64,000 bases of DNA from Phytophthora sp. 'mugwort' (taxonomy: Eukaryota; Oomycota; Peronosporomycetes; Peronosporales; Peronosporaceae): contig JAUCEF010000003.1 in assembly GCA_033558025.1 (NCBI GenBank), forward strand, positions 930,001 to 994,000, written 5' to 3'. Below, one piece after another: positions 1 to 9,560 of the stretch. The position numbers were made by a program, and so were the translations under genes. The first letter of the stretch is position 1, and each line of letters begins with the position of its first letter. The notes below the pieces were generated by a model. That model had not been told where the DNA came from. It worked only from the letters and a program-made list of their open reading frames with translations, and did not search any database.

Positions 1-1030
1 CAGTATCTACTGTCAATCCACTGCGCTGCAAAATAGCCGGCAAATGCTTTCAGTTGCGGGATTGCTGCCATGCAGCTAACACCTCGTCTTTCTCCGAATC
101 ATGTTAGATGTATAGTGAATCCGCAATATCCCCTCTGTCACCGCCTTGCGATCAAGCGGTGGCAAGTATCGAGTACCGTACATTATGCAGCATGTGGAAA
201 AAGCACATCAGAGACGTAGCGGACGAGAGCTCAGGAATCTATCGGAACCCGTTAAGCTGAGCGTCTTTTGCATCACCCATGACCTCGTCAATGTGGAGGG
301 TAGCCACTGGATGAGCTCTCTTTATCATGCACATAAGTGACCGTAAGAACATTCCGTATTTTTTGCGGTACGGCGGCTTACAACGAAGTTGGCGGCGAGC
401 TGGCAAGATCGTGTAGCGTTTGAAAAGCCGCAGGATAGCCGACGTCACTTAGCTTAAAGGTTGCATCCGCGCGAAACCGGGTGAACCGACTTCACGACGC
501 ATGTTCGATAACTGCATTTATCAGAGCTCGACTAGTGACCCCAACAACAAACGAATCGCCATCCTTCCTCTTCCCAACGTAGGCACGACCCCGACTCATC
601 GTCATGTCCTCCAAAGAAAAACATCTTGTCCAGATCTCCAGTGGGGTCGAAAGCATGATCCTTTATAAGCTTCTTCACCGCATGAATCGAGTTATCGCTG
701 CCCTTCAGTCGTCGACGATACTTCGCACGGTTAGTCCGCTGATGAAGTGTTGGATAACCCCGCTTGTTCTCGACAATATCTGAATGGTGGCAGAGGTTGC
801 TGAGAATTAGCTGAGGGAATGCCGCACTTGTCTTGCTGGAGTATAAACTTCTTCATTTCTGCTACCACGCACTTGTGCGGACCTTCGCACAGAATACCTT
901 CGTCGCGAATGTGGTCGGCGGTGTTTTGAAAAATTGCCGAGCGTTCTATTTCCTTGCCCCGCCAGATCTTTAGCTTAGCTGTGCAATTGCCAAGGTGCTA
1001 CAGATTTTGCTTCTGTACTTCAGTCATCTC
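1..1030 (-). pseudogene. MULE transposase relic, truncated by the window edge
   Basis: Minus-strand translation in shifting frames gives pieces typical of oomycete Mutator-like transposases: a stretch ending DGDSFVVGVTSRALINAV, then RADATFKLSDVGYP (the DATFK block holding the first catalytic Asp), then EVMGDAKDAQLNGFR (second Asp block), then a stretch with CFFHMLHNV, and WQQSRNLKAFAGYFAAQWI near the edge. Several stops and frame changes interrupt it, so it cannot be functional. The SWIM zinc finger would lie outside the window. It reads away from the large inverted repeat that starts near 1.55 kb. The other MULE relic at 9.6-11.5 kb shares the same domain order but is clearly a different, divergent family member. 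Superfamily assignment is firm; exact ends are not. Confidence 0.75.
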
Positions 1031-1544
1031 TCCACCATCAGACGCTCCACCCCTTCGCAAATTAGGCATTGCCGATACGGATCCGTATGCGTAAGTTCAG
1101 AACAACAAACTTTTGTAATTTAGCCGCAGCTTCGACTGAATCAAACGTGAACATTTCTTTCCAGCACTGCTATTTGCGAGGTATGTTTGGCCGAGTCACG
1201 GACGCTCACACTATCACTGCTCCTCTGGCCGAATCACCGGCGCCTGCGATGTCACTGCTTCCTGTTGGTGTCACTGGCATACCGCTGCTAGTGCTTACTG
1301 GCGTTCTGAGTATGGTCGGTTGGGAACGCTGACACTATTTAAACACTACCGTGTAGACCACATCGTGTTGAGTCTCTTTCTGTGAATTGCTCGCTATGAT
1401 CTGTGATTTTACTCGTCCTATCCAATTTTTCTGTGGAGCTACCAGTTGATACGTGTCGTTGCATTATTCATGTGTAGATTTCATCTGTCTTGTCTGTGGG
1501 ATCCTACCGTTGTTCAGACTCTTTCCAATGAGTCAAAGGCGCTT
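1031..1544. other. No gene recognised
   Basis: An open frame on the plus strand (1069-1332) has no recognisable domain and no homologous-looking neighbour. Short internal repetition is visible around 1190-1300 (GTCAC-containing units). Nothing else is supported. Confidence 0.5.
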
Positions 1545-2480
1545 GTAGACACCAAAATGACACCATCAAACACACCCGACCGCGTCAGCAAACACTTTAC
1601 TGCAAAATCAGGGTGAGGTAAATCGCTGTGCTTCCCCCGATGGGGCATGGAAAGGTGGCAAGCACCCCCCACGGGCGTGATGAGCGCGCACAACGCTGCT
1701 GTCGCTCACACTCACGCCATTTCAGAGAACCTGGACTTGTGCATCGTCGTACCGATCGACCATTGGTCAGATTAATGTGAGCTTTTAGTCAGATTTTTGT
1801 GTACACGTGGCCTTAATAATCTGATCTGTCAGATATGAAGCTGTTGACCGTGTAATGTGACACTATACGAGAAAAACTAACAAAGTATGCATTTTAAATG
1901 ATATCAATTCACAAATCAGCGCAGCATATACTGCTCATCTAAAGCCCTTGGAGCAAGTGGTGGAAGACCACTTGCCCCCGTAGACCTACTTCCAGTAACG
2001 CACGTTCGTCGCGTCACTGGAAGTAGATCTGTTGGAGAGGGTGGTCAGAGAAGAATCGATCGTTGCGCTGATCAGACGGTTGAAGACAACGAGTATGCGC
2101 CGTTTTGTAATCGGTTGCCGAAAAATATCGAGCGTCACGGTATCCGGACCATTGTTCACATTAATTTGACCAATGTGCATGTTTATCTGACCTTTTGGGA
2201 CAGTTTATAATGCACAGCGGGCCACATTAATCTGACTTCATTGGTCATTTATGTGAATTGTGGGCTCTTTCCTGTACATGATGCGCTGATTTTGCCTGTG
2301 GCCGGAAATGTGTTCGCCAATGGTTATCGCGGAGGCTTTGTGTCTGCTCGTGCCACATTGTGTTTGCCAGGGCTGAAAAGTGTCTACTGGCGGCCAGATA
2401 TGTGTATGCTGCCGTACCAGACTTTTCTCCAAGTCTGGTATGGCAGGGGAGGAGCAGTTAACGACAGGCAGCCGCTGTTG
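1545..2480. repeat. Left arm of giant imperfect inverted repeat
   Basis: Read forward, this arm matches the reverse complement of 7855-9010 in the same order. Blocks include AGCAAACACTTT near 1590, ACAACGCTGCTG near 1690, the CCATTGGTCAGATTAATGTG block near 1760, the CAATGTGCATGTTTATCTGA block near 2171, GATGCGCTGATTTTGCCTGT near 2280 and CTACTGGCGGCCAGA near 2383. Identity is roughly 75-85% by eye, with indels; this arm lacks about 220 bp present in the other. It carries several copies of a motif close to TCAGATTAATGTGA. It may be one end of a foldback-type transposon, or one of two inverted copies of a repeat. Confidence 0.75.
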
Positions 2481-2489
2481 TGCATAAGA

Positions 2490-3048
2490 ATGAGTGCCGA
2501 CGAGAGCGAGGTAATCGTGAGTAGCATCGACCACGCGCGGTAAATGGTGAGATAGGGGTCTGGCAGGCGATCGCCTTGTACAGGTAGCGCATGCAGTACA
2601 GCAACACGACCACGTCCCCAAGAAGACTCGAGTCAAGGTGCTACGCGTTTGGTCGCATGGACAGCGTCAATCCGGCGGTGACGAATATGTCACCATGGTT
2701 CGCAGCGTGAGCCACCCACAACACGAAATCATGCAACTTGCGTCGCGGCGAGCGATCGTCGTCGGACTGGGGTCGTTGGTCCTCGGAGATAAATACAGTC
2801 AAAGAGGTTGTTTCTGACAAGTTTGGAGTGATGGGAGAGGCGGGGACGGTACCGTTAGCAATTGTAGCGTGAACGGGTCCTCGGACATCGTGCCTGGCAT
2901 CGAGGCGTGCATTCGTGCTAAGTGTGTGACGAGAGAGAAGTGGGCGTGAGCAGCAGCGATTACGCGCTCTGCACGTGGTGAGACGGTGGCCCTGCCGACG
3001 ACGCCTTGTACGGGTAGCGCAGCAATACAGCAACTCGTCCACGTCTCC
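2490..3048. repeat. Diverged direct repeat of about 130 bp
   Basis: The segment about 2490-2620 recurs at about 2920-3048 in the same orientation. Shared landmarks are GACGAGAG, CGCCTTGTAC(A/G)GGTAGCGCA, (C/A)ATACAGCAAC-like and CCACGTC(C/T)CC. Two minus-strand open frames (2238-2636 and 2641-3042) begin in the two copies and share a CC..RTRR-like N-terminus because of this duplication. I recognise no protein domain in either and do not call them genes. Confidence 0.55.
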
Positions 3049-3049
3049 G

Positions 3050-3178
3050 AATATTTTTGAATCCGTTCGAGTAAATCTGAATTTATTCTAGTAGTTTTGA
3101 ATCCGTTCGAGTAAATCTGAATTTATTCTAGTAGTTTTAAATCCGTTTGGGTAAAACTGAATCTGTTTGATGTAAACT
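3050..3178. repeat. Short tandem repeat, about 40-bp unit, just outside the piggyBac end
   Basis: A unit containing GAATCCGTTCGAGTAAATCT and ATTTATTCTAGTAGTTTT occurs twice almost perfectly, then decays (AATCCGTTTGGGTAAAACTG, then AATCTGTTTGATGTAAACTG). The reverse complement of the same core (CTACTCGAACGGAT, CTACTCGAATGGAT) lies just beyond the right TTAA of the piggyBac element at 7035-7075. The repeats therefore flank the element in inverted orientation. Confidence 0.75.
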
Positions 3179-3193
3179 GAAGTTTATATTTAA

Positions 3194-6100
3194 CCCCTCA
3201 AACGCGAGAGCCTGGACCGTCCACGTTATGATGGAATTCTTATCGTGGACCGTACACGTTAAGAAACACTGACTTGATGTTTGTAAGGTCCTACAAAAAT
3301 TCAAAGGACAAGGGTTGGTTTTTTACCCGATCCCTTCAAGGGATAGGTGCGTGGAACAGAGTTCGACCGTTATAAAATCTCACAAGAGCAAGCGTGTCCC
3401 AGGAGATCCCTGAAGATCCCTCATGAATTGTGGAACGTAACCGCTGCGTGTCCACATATCCAACCCTCACTTTCAGATTCGCCCCCTTCCGCACAGATGG
3501 GTTTCCGCGCGAGCTAGCAGAAGCTCCGGAAGGAGGGATGGTGGTCATCGAGGCCAACCGGCCTCTCGAGCGACTTCAACCAGAGAATACGGAGAAGGGC
3601 ACGCGCGGCATCGACTACTTCGTGGGAGAGCAGAAGCTCATGCGCTACCTCGATCGCGTCCACCTCGGTGGTAAGTGCAGTCTGATCCACAACGCTTTGC
3701 TTTGTCTGACCGCTTGTGTGAATGGCTAGCTGCGCTCGAAAAGCAACGGAAGGCGCGTCAGCAGGCGAAATCGGCGCCGTCCGCTGCTCCAGCTACGCAG
3801 GCCCCGTCCGCCGTTCAACCCGCGGCCCCTGCTGGGCAAACTCTGCGCGTCGTCCAAGCTTCCACTCCTGCTGCGCAGACCCCACCTGCCGTCCAAGCCG
3901 CCCCACCACGTCCGAGTGCCGCTCGCCAGTCGCCACTCTGTCGGTCAACTAGCGCTCTGGCACGCGAGCACTCAATCGCAAGTCGAAAAGCCGCTCGGCG
4001 CCGATCGAAATCGAGCAGCGACGAAGGTACCGGCGGTATCGTGTCTGGTGCATGTTTCTCTATGTTCTTATCGTGTCTGTCGTGGTATCGTATATTTCCA
4101 GACGACGCAACGCAACAACCACGGAATCTTGCGCCAGCCTTCAGCGCGGGGGTTGAGCAAGAGTCACCTCAGAGTACGGATCCGTTGCCGTCGGATGACG
4201 AGAGTCCAGACGACACAGAAGCGGGTTAGTATGCTATATGTACACGATATGGGGACACGATATCGATGCTAACATGAACCCACGCAATTTGCAGGTGGAA
4301 TATTTGACTCGGACGGGGGAACGACGACGGCAACCACACGTGGGACGATGAGCCGCCACTGCAAGACGAGGACCCGGAGCTGGACGAAGAGGGTCCGCGC
4401 CCGCCGAGCCACTGTTCGATGGAGCGCTGCTCGTTGCCGTCGGTGACGTTGGCAGCATCGCCATCGGTGTGACCTATGCGGTAGTGCCCAAGGCGATGAG
4501 CTCCGACGGCTGGTCGGCGCCAGTGACGCACGAGCCGTACGACTACCTTCAGCAGCCTTACGTGGTCCGCGACGATGCTGATCTCCTGAGTGAGTACCCC
4601 GGACTTTACAGTGGCGCGTACGGCCCGACGCCGAGGGCGCTGTATGCGGCGGCGACCGAGTCCGGCGCGTTTTTCTACTTTGTCCAGCCGCACCTGTGGA
4701 AGGCGAGCGGTCGCAAGGGCAGTACGAGAAGCAACTGGCGCGCGAGCGTAAGCGGCCAAGCTACAAGCAGAAAATGGTTCGAGGCGATCCGAAACGGGTT
4801 GCAGTCGCTGCCGGACGTCACTGCGAGGGAGCTGTGCGTCTTCGTCGGGCTGCTGATCGCTCGCGCGTCGCCCTATACAAGGAGAAGCTTGGGAATCACT
4901 GGAAGACAACGGACGAAGGCATCCCGCGCGGCTGCTTCGGGAAGTTCCTGACCATGGACCGTTCACGCACTTTTCCCGCAGCCTGCACTTCAGCTCGAAC
5001 GACGCGCTCGAGGCCAGAACAGACCGCGCATGGAAACTACGGCCCGTCATCGACGCGCTCCAGGCGCGGTTCAAGTCCAGGTACGTCGCGCCACCTGTCA
5101 TATCATTCGACGAGGCGATGCTGCCTTCGCGGTCGAGCTTCAACCGCATGCGAGTTTACATGAAAGACAAGCCGCAAAATAGGGCCACACAGCTCTTTAT
5201 GCTTTGTTGCTCCATGAGCGCCTACTGCATCCGGTGAGCTGGTGGCATGCCTTTCGGCACGCCACCTTTTGTTTTGGCGCGTAAGTTTGGTTATCGTGGA
5301 CCGGACATGTTGCTGACTGTCTTATCATGTCTGGTGTAGGTTTGAAGTGTACCTGGGCAAAACGCAGCCGGACGACCAATCTGCGGGCTGTGTTTGGCAC
5401 CAACACGTCTGCCAACGCCTCGCCGGACATGCGCCTAATCGTGACCGACCTCTACTATACGTCGGTCGCGCTGTCGATGTGGATGCTCACCATGGGCTTC
5501 TACTCGATCGGCACCGTGATGACGAACAGGCTCGGCTTGTGCAAGAGCATCGTCGACAAGAGGAAGAAGCGGCCTAACACCATCGACCGCGGGACGTTCA
5601 CGGTTGCGCAAGCGCTGCAGGTCCCCGGGATGAAGATGCTGTGATGGTGGGACAACCGTCCCTACACTTCCTGTGCACGGGCGGGAGCGTGCAGATGGAT
5701 CGGGTCGGTCGCCGGGAGAAGACTGGCGTTCAAGCGGAGGTCGCCTGTCCAAGGGTGATCAAGGATTACCAGACCTACATGGGCGTCGTCGACGTTCACG
5801 ACCAGCTGCGCTTGCAAAGGTAAGCTCTGCTATCGTGAAGGTCCATGTCTGTGAAGTTCTAATCGTGGACCTGACATGCTTCCGACAGTACTCACTGCAA
5901 TTGGCCGTTAAGTACAAGAAGTACTATAAGTCAATTGTTCCTGGGCTTCATTGATCTGGCCATCACGAACGTGTTCATCGTGTTCAATCGCCGCCGCATC
6001 AACGACGGCCTCGTCAGGATTTCGAACGTCAAGTTCTTGAAATAGCTTTACCTTGAGCTTTGCCAGCTCGGTGACGCGGACTGGGCGGCGGTTCGCGACG

Positions 6101-7030
6101 GCCAGTGCTACCAAGGGACCCCAACCAAGTCTACGCCACGGCCTGGAGAGCGAGGAAGAGCGCGCACACTCCGGTCCAGAACGATGAATGGCGGGACACG
6201 AACAACAGCCAAGGGCGCAAGCGCAGAACGAGGGTGTGCAAGGCTTGCTCGATGCTCTAGGGCACGGACGACGCGCGCGGGGGGGGCTCGTCCGTCTACT
6301 GCGGCGGCTGCAAGCTCAAGACCTCGTCGAGAAACCGGAAGGCGGCACGCGTCTTCCTCTGCGACAGGTGCGCCACGCGCAGGACGGGGTCGCCATATCC
6401 TGCTTCGACATGTGGCACAAGGCCTGGCGCAACGGAACCGCGCTGCCCAAGGCCGTGAACCGCCGGATCAGGGCGCGCACGCCGGCGGAAAACGACGCTT
6501 CGGGGTCGGAGGAGGAGGGCAAGCACGAGAGCGACGGCGAGAGCGCCCACCGCTGTGGGGGCAGCGATTCCGCTTCGAGTGTCGGGCCGCACCAGCGCAA
6601 GCGCGCGCGGCGCGCGGCCAGCGGCGACGAAGTGTAGTTTTGATGAGCGAATTCCGTAATGAAACCGCTGGTTCTGGTTTTCTTTTTGATTTGAGCTCTC
6701 TATTGGTTTGATCTGCTGTTTGCCAGCTGTTGTCGACTGTGGGAGGGAAAAGGTTCAGTGGTGATTGACATGTCCCATATTCACGTGCAAAAGGTCCTCG
6801 TTTGGCAGCTTATCATGAAGAAGTCGTTCAGGATACTGACCAAGATACAAGATAAGGAGAGCCGAAGGCCAGCGGGTTAGGGCAGAGCCCCGGCTTTGAC
6901 GCGTTCACGATAACAAAACGTATGGCCGTTTGTATCGAACCCCGATTCGAGGCTTATGTTAAGAAGGCTAGGGTTTCGGGAGATGGTCGCACGGACAAAG
7001 CCAACAAAAAAACGGCTCGCGGTTGAGGGG
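3194..7030 (+). mobile_element. piggyBac-like DNA transposon with TTAA target sites
   Basis: The left end reads TTAA (3190-3193) followed by CCCCTCAAACGCGAG. The right end is the inverse, CTCGCGGTTGAGGGG, followed by TTAA (7031-7034). The two termini match at 14 of 15 positions as inverted repeats. TTAA duplication is the hallmark of piggyBac elements, and the interior encodes a piggyBac-type transposase (DDE_Tnp_1_7 family), which confirms the call. Length is about 3.84 kb. A subterminal motif close to TATCGTGGACCGGACATGTT recurs at 3241-3260, 5292-5311 and 5861-5880. The element sits inside the giant inverted repeat, so it probably inserted after that structure formed. Inverted similarity continues a short way outside the TTAAs, so a wider original element cannot be excluded. 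Confidence 0.85.
3430..6637 (+). pseudogene. piggyBac-type transposase, multi-exon, decayed
   Basis: In order: an N-terminal A/P-rich region, an acidic region, the catalytic core and a C-terminal cysteine-rich zinc region. Core landmarks are VISFDEAMLPSRSSFNRMR near 5110, LIVTDLYYTSVALSMW near 5440 and TYMGVVDVHDQLRLQRYS spanning the intron near 5820; these carry the three conserved Asp. The C-terminus has CKAC, CGGCK and CDRCAT spacing near 6240-6375. Plausible GT-AG introns lie at 3671-3729, 4026-4101, 4225-4294, 5234-5339 and 5820-5888; joining across them restores family-like sequence. A premature TGA sits before WWDNRP near 5650, and frameshifts are needed near 4320-4480, 4700 and 4950. 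Non-functional as read; the start at 3430 is only the first available Met. Confidence 0.8.
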
Positions 7031-7082
7031 TTAAAACTACTCGAACGGATTTGGAACTACTCGAATGGATCCAGAACTACTT

Positions 7083-7854
7083 GATCACGCTTAGGAGCCT
7101 GGTAGCATCGCACCATTGTTGTCAAGTGTACGGACAATCCCCTCGTGATAGAGGTTTTATTCTCGTACTTGTGTGGAGAAATTGAATGTATTCGCGATAG
7201 CTCTGACTACCAGCCTACTAATCTCAGTATGGGTACGCAGGCAAAATTACCTATTGAAGAGGGCAACGAATTGATATTTCAAAACCTGGTGGAACCGTGC
7301 GTTTGCTTTCGGTCAGTAAGAAACTAGAAGACAGGTGGACCTTTTTGCTACACCGAGGACGAGGATATATCCACCGGACGCGATAAGATTACTCGATTTG
7401 CAGTTTTGTCTCAACGTAATCAGTAGAGGACGGGTGTCATGGTCCTCAAATCCACAAAAATGGAGGAATCGACAGGAATCTTATTGCCCTTCCTCACCCC
7501 TATAACCCGTCCCTGTAGAACTTAACCCTATAGGGCCGAGCAAGAAGTGACCATCCTTGGCCCTGAGTTTAAGCCCGCGTGCTCCTTACACAGATCTTAC
7601 ACCGCAGGCGTTGTTCAGCTTGCCATGCCAGTGGGTTTTTCGCCCCTCCTATATGGCCTAACCCTAGCGATAGGATAAAAGGACAAACAACCAATTTGGT
7701 ACCGGATAAGCCACATTTTAATACAGGACAAACCGGATCCCTACATTTTGGTACCGATATCCGGTGGATATATCCCTACCCCGATGTCCGTTTTTCGACA
7801 GCAGGCACACACGCCCGTCTCTGGAAACTGATATATGTGTTTCAGTATGGTGAG
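7083..7854. other. No gene recognised
   Basis: Between the piggyBac flank and the right arm of the inverted repeat. Short open frames only, without recognisable domains. The words CCGGATAAG and ATCCGGTGGATATA occur near 7700-7775, but no larger structure was seen. Confidence 0.5.
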
Positions 7855-9010
7855 TGCCTGTCGCTAAGATTAGCTCTTGTCGTTAGCTGCTCCCGTACGG
7901 CAACATACACGTTTCTGGCCGCCAGTAGTCACTGTTCGGCACTGGCAAACACAAAACGATCAAAGCAAACACAAAGCCTCAAAATGACCATCGGTAAACA
8001 TTTTCCGGTCACAGGCAAAATCAGCGCATCATTTACAGGAAAGAGACCAAAATTCGTAAAGAATGACCATCGAAGTCAGATTAATGTGACCCGCTGTGCA
8101 TAATAAACTGACCAATAAGGTCAGATAAACATGCACATTGGTCAGATTAATATGAACTATCATTATTCCTGATCAACACCCGTGACTACTATCCTGCTCC
8201 GTTCCAGGTCGACCACCCTTCACGATGTCCACCAATATCAACTGGTCAATGAAGGCTGAGTTTCACAGGCTTTGTCAAATATCGATGGGAACTTCTGCTG
8301 CTCTGTCGTCTTTCTTAAATGCTGCGCAGATTTATGTGAGTTGAAATGCATATTGTGCCTTCTAGTCGAAGTTCCTGTGATCGATTGGTTGAACTGACGC
8401 GCCCAAATAGACCTAAAGCCCCAAAGCACTTGAGTCAAGGTCACATCTAAGTACGTAATCGGGCTTCACCGAAACCTTTTCGTACCATATGGAATGGGTT
8501 TGGCCAAAACAACTTGATAATTGTATTGGCCGATTCAACCCACTGTTGGTGAACCGACCAGCATCGGCAAGTTTGGCTGGAATTCACAATACTAGTTTGT
8601 TAGTGCTTTCATCTAGTGTCACATTGTACGCGGCCATTAGCGTGGTTGGAGTTCAAAATAATCTGACAACCGGTTCACAATAGCCTGACCTTAGGTTCTT
8701 AATAATCTGACCTGGTCAGATTATTAAGGCCACGGGTACACAACAATCTGACTAAAAGTTCACATTAATCTGACCAATGGTCGATCGTTACGACGGTGCA
8801 AAAGTTCAGGTTCTATGAATTGGCGTGAATATGAGCGCCAGCAGCGTTGCGCGCTCTCATCAAGCCCGTGGGGTGCTCGCCTCGCCTCCTTTCCAGGATC
8901 CGTCGGGGAAAGTACTGCGATATGCCTAGTCCTATTTTTGCAGAAAGTGTTTGCTGGTGGCCGCCGGCCACTGGCCGGTCGTGTGTGTTTGCTTGTGGCG
9001 GCTTTTACTC
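7855..9010. repeat. Right arm of giant imperfect inverted repeat
   Basis: The reverse complement of this arm aligns with 1545-2480. Clear blocks are at 7880-8155 (against 2150-2480) and 8697-9010 (against 1545-1830). Between them a weaker match is visible (AATGTGACACTA and CTGCGCAGCAT on the reverse strand) with about 220 extra bases in this arm. Copies of the TCAGATTAATGTGA motif occur near 8073, 8144, 8700-8725 and 8760-8775. A further related copy lies near 9096 (GTCAGATACTAATGCGCATT), which could mark the true outer end. Confidence 0.75.
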
Positions 9011-9119
9011 ATGTGAAACCGTGACACGAGATATTCTAAAACAAGAGGCGATTCACATTAACATCTGGCATTGTGTGTGAGACAATAGCCAACAGGTCAG
9101 ATACTAATGCGCATTCATA

Positions 9120-9560
9120 GACCCCTTTTTATTTTGTTGAGACCCCATCTGCATTTTGTTGAGGTCCTTTTCACCACTTCAACTAGCAATTCGTAAATCG
9201 TAACAAAAGTGTCGCAATGGTTTTGTCGTTGCGCACGAAGCCGAGCCACCGCCGGTGCAGCTTCCCTAAACCGGGCAAGCTAAGCAGTGCTGTACTAAAC
9301 ACGTCGTCTTACACGATACAACAACGACTGTACCTTTCCTTATATTTCACGTCACATGTTTGTGCTGGCAAACTACCACCAACACCAATAAACCTGACAA
9401 GCGTATACAAACTGTACCACTGGCTCCAAATAGAGAGCACCAATACCCCCTCCCCTATGTACACTGACACCAAAAGTCAGTTCACCACCACCACCACTTA
9501 TTCCACCAGCACCAAACGCCCAGCATCTAATATCCACTCACTGCCGAACCTGAACATCAC
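9120..9560. other. Region upstream of MULE relic, no independent gene
   Basis: GACCCC-TTTTATTTTGTTGA words occur twice near 9119-9170, which may be MULE terminal sequence. A 155-codon plus-strand open frame (9217-9684) is threonine/serine-rich. It runs into the transposase zone, and its last part (SQKDAYTLLDLMEQ) may belong to the transposase N-terminus in a shifted frame. No other feature is supported. Confidence 0.4.

Noticed and set aside
4226..5149. 307-codon minus-strand ORF inside the piggyBac element
   Set aside because: Antisense of transposase coding sequence with biased composition; the plus strand carries the recognisable motifs.
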